NCBI GenBank assembly: GCA_041666525.1
Contig: JBAYGT010000006.1
Location: 62,001 to 126,000, forward strand
Origin: JBAXTZ01 sp041666525
Lineage (GTDB): Bacteria; Bacillota; Negativicutes; JBAXTZ01
Reading direction: 5' to 3'
DNA length: 64,000 nucleotides
Below the pieces are notes generated by a model. That model saw only the letters and a list, made by a program, of their open reading frames with translations, had not been told where the DNA came from and searched no databases. The translations under genes and the position numbers were made by a program. Below are positions 61,363-64,000 of the stretch, piece after piece (position 1 is the stretch's first letter; each line of letters opens with the position of its first letter).

Positions 61363-61697
61363 GTAAAGAATACATAGGTTGTTGCGGCGCATATTGCAGA
61401 ACCTGCAAGGCTTTTACCGGTGGTAGCTGTAAGGGTTGTAAACTTGGCTACGATAGCGGCGGACGCGATTTTTCCAAAGCAAAATGCGTGATCAAGCGTT
61501 GTTGCATTGGCAAAAACCTGGCTACCTGTGCCGATTGTGAGCAATATCATAATTGTTCATTGATTAATGACTTGCTGGCACATACAGGTTATAAATACAA
61601 AAAATACCACCAGGCGTTGGAATTTATCCGTGAACATGGTTATGCTGAATTTCTGGCTTGTACGGACAATTGGAAAAATGCCTATGGAAAATTTTAA
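61359..61697 (+). CDS. DUF3795 cysteine-rich protein
   Basis: Protein of 112 residues with the DUF3795 cysteine pattern: CCGAYCRTC near 8-16, CKGCKLG near 24, CVIKRCC near 43, CADCEQYHNC near 57. Probably a zinc-binding protein of unknown role. The start overlaps the RpiR stop (ATGA), so it is co-translated with the regulator, though a link to sugar use is not evident. Confidence 0.85.
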   Translation: MSKEYIGCCGAYCRTCKAFTGGSCKGCKLGYDSGGRDFSKAKCVIKRCCIGKNLATCADCEQYHNCSLINDLLAHTGYKYKKYHQALEFIREHGYAEFLACTDNWKNAYGKF

Positions 61698-61733
61698 AGT
61701 GGTAATACTTGCATAGTTCGAATAGCTATTGAT

Positions 61734-61739
61734 ATAATT
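61734..61739 (+). promoter_or_regulatory. -10 box upstream of the HelD gene
   Basis: TATAAT at the start of a 180-base leader that includes the hairpin at 61797-61827; no good -35. Confidence 0.4.
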
Positions 61740-61796
61740 AGCATCTGAAAAACAGAAACCACTGACTTTGTTCATGTTTCTTATCGCTAATACCAA

Positions 61797-61833
61797 CCGC
61801 AGACAGGGGGTAAAGCCCTGTCTGCGGCGTTTT
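61797..61833 (+). terminator. Hairpin between DUF3795 and HelD genes (terminator or attenuator)
   Basis: CCGCAGACAGGG (61797-61808) pairs perfectly with CCCTGTCTGCGG (61816-61827), followed by CGTTTTGC. The T-run is short, so termination may be partial; a TATAAT upstream could place it in the leader of the next gene. Beyond it no feature is seen up to the ribosome site at about 61912. Confidence 0.65.
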
Positions 61834-61921
61834 GCATTGCGCAGGAAGGGAGAGGTTTTACGCGTAATGCCGGTGACGTTGAAAATGAATAGCCGCAAAC
61901 CGCGGAAAGGCAGGAGGCAGA

Positions 61922-64000
61922 ATGCAGCAAGAAAATCAAAAGACAGATTTGGCACAGGAACAGAAATATTTTGATGAAGTATTGGAAGTTGTTCGCCGAC
62001 AAGGCGAGGAGTTAGAAATAATTGTCAATAAAAGAATTAGCATTGACAGCCATCATGAAATAGCGTTGCATCGGGTGAGCAGTCAGAATAATACGCGGCA
62101 GTTGAAAAAACTGACTGCGGCATTTTCGGAACCGTACTTTGCCCGTATGGATTATCATGACGAAGAAAAACAGCGCGAAACGATTTATATCGGCAAGGTC
62201 ATGCAGATTGAAGAGGGTGACCGTTATTATGTCACCGACTGGCGCAAACCAATAGCCAACTTGTTTTATTCTAAACACCTGCGCGGGGTATCATTAGGTG
62301 AAAAGCAGGTAAGCGTCGAGTTAAAACGACGCTTTGATATAAGCGATAGCCGTTTTCTTGGATACAACGATGTTTTTGACGCGGCGATTAGCGAAGAACA
62401 CTATGACGAAAATCTGGCGGCATTATTAAAACGCAATGCCGGTACGCATCTAAAAGACATTATCAGCACGATTCAGGAAAATCAGAACACAATAATCCGG
62501 CGTCCGCTGAATACCAGCATCAAGATTCAGGGAGTTGCCGGTTCTGGGAAAACTTCGGTGGTGCTGCATCGACTGTCTTATCTGCTGTATGACGGAAAAC
62601 TGAATGTCGAAGACTGCTTGCTAGTGCTGCCTAACCCGATATTTCGCAACTATTTGGCAAAAATCATTCCGGAATTAGAGATCGAACGCATTGCTGCGAT
62701 GACAACGACCGAGATTGCCAGCTCGGTATGGGATGAATTATGGGCGATAAAGCCACGGTTCGAAATCTATGATTACGAGTTGGAAGTCATTAACCATAAC
62801 GTTGCTCCGGACAAGGATTATCTGGAAGGATACAAATATTTTAACGGCAAAAAAGCGATTGACGATATAATCAAAGCGTATAACTACTTTGTAACCACGA
62901 CTTTAACGAGCTATCTTGCACTACTCGCCCGTGTTGCTGCTTCGATACAGCTTGAAAGAGCTTTGCAAATATTACTCGAACGGCTGGGCGGGCGGTTGGA
63001 AAAATTAATCGATGCCGTTTGTATTGGACGTTTCAACAATATTTCGCGGCTGGCTTATCAGCAATTTCTTGTTGATTTACGGGCTGAACTGGCGGAATTG
63101 CGTGCGGACTATCAGGCAACGTTGTCGCAATACGCTCGCGATACCGGCGGAACAAATGTCGAGCTTCTGGCAATAGATGAATTGGAACGGGCTCGAAAAA
63201 ACCTGGAGATTAGAGACGTTACCAAACTGTACCGGCAATTGTTGAATTCTATCAAAGTGACACAGCCGCAACACGAACGCTACATCAAGTATAAGGACTA
63301 CAATCTTAACCGCCGGCGGCTGGCGCGTGAGGACACCCAGTTATGTGCGGTGTTGGCGCTTAGTTTGTTTAGTGACTGCAAATGGTACAGGCGTTATGAA
63401 AATATTGTTATCGATGAAGTGCAGGACATTAGTGAGCTGGAGATGTATTTGCTGTGCCTGATGAGTAAAAATCAGTTATTTACTATTGCCGGCGACGAAA
63501 ATCAAGGAATATTCAACTATCGCAACGCGAACGAATGGCGTGGTTTAGACTATATCCGCGATCATTTCAGTCTGTCGTATGTCGAGCCGCATATACTAAA
63601 TAAATGCTATCGCTCGACGGCGGCAATAACCCGCGTCTGCAATGCGATTGCCGGAACCGCGATTGAAGCAGTTTTTGACAACAACGAGCAGGTGGATTTC
63701 TGCCGGTTGCCGGATGAACAGAGTATCGGCGCAAAAATTCTTGAATACGTCGAAAAATATCGTGCCAAGGGCTGCAAAACTATTGCGATAATTCCAAAGT
63801 ATAAGAGCGAAAGCGATACGTTATATTTGGAGTTGATCAAGCCAGGAGGCCCACCGGAGATAAATTATATTAAAGGTACGCAAGATCGTTTTGTAGAGGG
63901 TGTTACACTTGTGTCTACACCGAATGCCAAGGGGCTAGAATTTGACGCAGTGATAATTTCCAATGCCAGCGCCAAAAATTATGATTCAAACGATAGTATC
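61922..64000 (+). CDS. HelD-type UvrD-family helicase, 3' end beyond the window
   Basis: Superfamily 1 ATPase, open for 693 codons to the window edge. HelD proteins bind RNA polymerase and recycle stalled complexes. An N-terminal coiled arm (about 1-55, Glu/Gln rich) precedes a region with YIGKVMQIEEGDRYYVTDWRKP that is typical of HelD; Walker A is GVAGSGKTS near 204, motif II is IVIDEVQDISELE near 495, GDENQGIFNYR follows near 523, and motif V-like TPNAKGLEFDAVI is near 670. AGGAGG lies just upstream of the ATG. Confidence 0.9.
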   Translation, partial: MQQENQKTDLAQEQKYFDEVLEVVRRQGEELEIIVNKRISIDSHHEIALHRVSSQNNTRQLKKLTAAFSEPYFARMDYHDEEKQRETIYIGKVMQIEEGDRYYVTDWRKPIANLFYSKHLRGVSLGEKQVSVELKRRFDISDSRFLGYNDVFDAAISEEHYDENLAALLKRNAGTHLKDIISTIQENQNTIIRRPLNTSIKIQGVAGSGKTSVVLHRLSYLLYDGKLNVEDCLLVLPNPIFRNYLAKIIPELEIERIAAMTTTEIASSVWDELWAIKPRFEIYDYELEVINHNVAPDKDYLEGYKYFNGKKAIDDIIKAYNYFVTTTLTSYLALLARVAASIQLERALQILLERLGGRLEKLIDAVCIGRFNNISRLAYQQFLVDLRAELAELRADYQATLSQYARDTGGTNVELLAIDELERARKNLEIRDVTKLYRQLLNSIKVTQPQHERYIKYKDYNLNRRRLAREDTQLCAVLALSLFSDCKWYRRYENIVIDEVQDISELEMYLLCLMSKNQLFTIAGDENQGIFNYRNANEWRGLDYIRDHFSLSYVEPHILNKCYRSTAAITRVCNAIAGTAIEAVFDNNEQVDFCRLPDEQSIGAKILEYVEKYRAKGCKTIAIIPKYKSESDTLYLELIKPGGPPEINYIKGTQDRFVEGVTLVSTPNAKGLEFDAVIISNASAKNYDSNDSI

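Noticed and set aside
61768..61974. Open frame of 68 codons before the HelD gene
   Set aside because: It spans the 61797-61827 hairpin and overlaps the better supported HelD start; sequence is unusually Arg/Lys rich without a ribosome site.

Overview
The window looks like chromosome from a diderm Firmicute, most plausibly of the Negativicutes; this is inference from gene content. Firmicute traits are AddA/AddB instead of RecBCD, a long HflX, a SNF2 protein with a SWIM finger, HelD, DUF3795 and GAGGTG-type ribosome sites. Outer-membrane traits are an RND pump with its periplasmic adaptor and a HlyB/HlyD type I secretion locus. A perfect parS palindrome (54097-54112) argues for a chromosome and for the origin-proximal half. 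No rRNA, tRNA, CRISPR array, transposase or prophage was seen.

Layout. 1-2.7 kb: 3' part of a P-type cation ATPase and a TVP38/DedA-like membrane protein. 2.7-12.4 kb: a secretion locus with a 1282-residue multidomain GH18 chitinase that lacks a signal peptide, two HlyB-like ABC exporters and one HlyD adaptor, followed by a convergent TPR-glycosyltransferase. 13.8-20.8 kb: addB-addA. 20.9-24.3 kb: a two-component pair and an NCS2 (xanthine-type) permease. 24.3-26.7 kb: two esterases and rfbC. 26.9-32.8 kb: SNF2 helicase, HflX with a JAMM-like N-terminus, PHP phosphoesterase. 33.1-36.7 kb: a Qnr-like pentapeptide protein and a PAS/GGDEF/HD-GYP protein. 36.9-41.6 kb: RND adaptor and pump, then a stand-alone RarA/MgsA C-terminal-like protein. 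41.7-44.7 kb: aminotransferase, short MscS, MFS transporter. 44.8-45.9 kb: about 1.06 kb without a credible gene, with its own promoter, many hairpins and an intrinsic terminator, read here as a large structured non-coding RNA. 45.9-53.7 kb: phosphate block with a phytase-like histidine acid phosphatase divergent from pstSCAB-phoU-phoB-phoR. 54.1 kb: parS. 54.2-61.7 kb: a PTS / GH38 alpha-mannosidase / GH13_18 phosphorylase operon, probably for mannosyl- or glucosyl-glycerate, divergent from an RpiR regulator and a DUF3795 gene. 61.9 kb to the end: 5' part of a HelD-type helicase.

How the parts connect. The pst promoter carries TTTAACA repeats spaced 11 bp, a classical Pho box. A weaker set with the same 11-bp register precedes the chitinase gene, hinting that secreted chitinase may belong to the phosphate-starvation response together with the phytase. 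Two other promoters carry different 11-bp direct repeats, as expected for OmpR/PhoB-family regulators, two of which are encoded here. Two copies of a CU-rich segment followed by a terminator hairpin (22.7 and 32.9 kb, minus strand) look like a small-RNA family. The strongest candidates for something undescribed are the 44.8-45.9 kb RNA, the signal-less chitinase with its double-ABC exporter, and the JAMM-HflX fusion.
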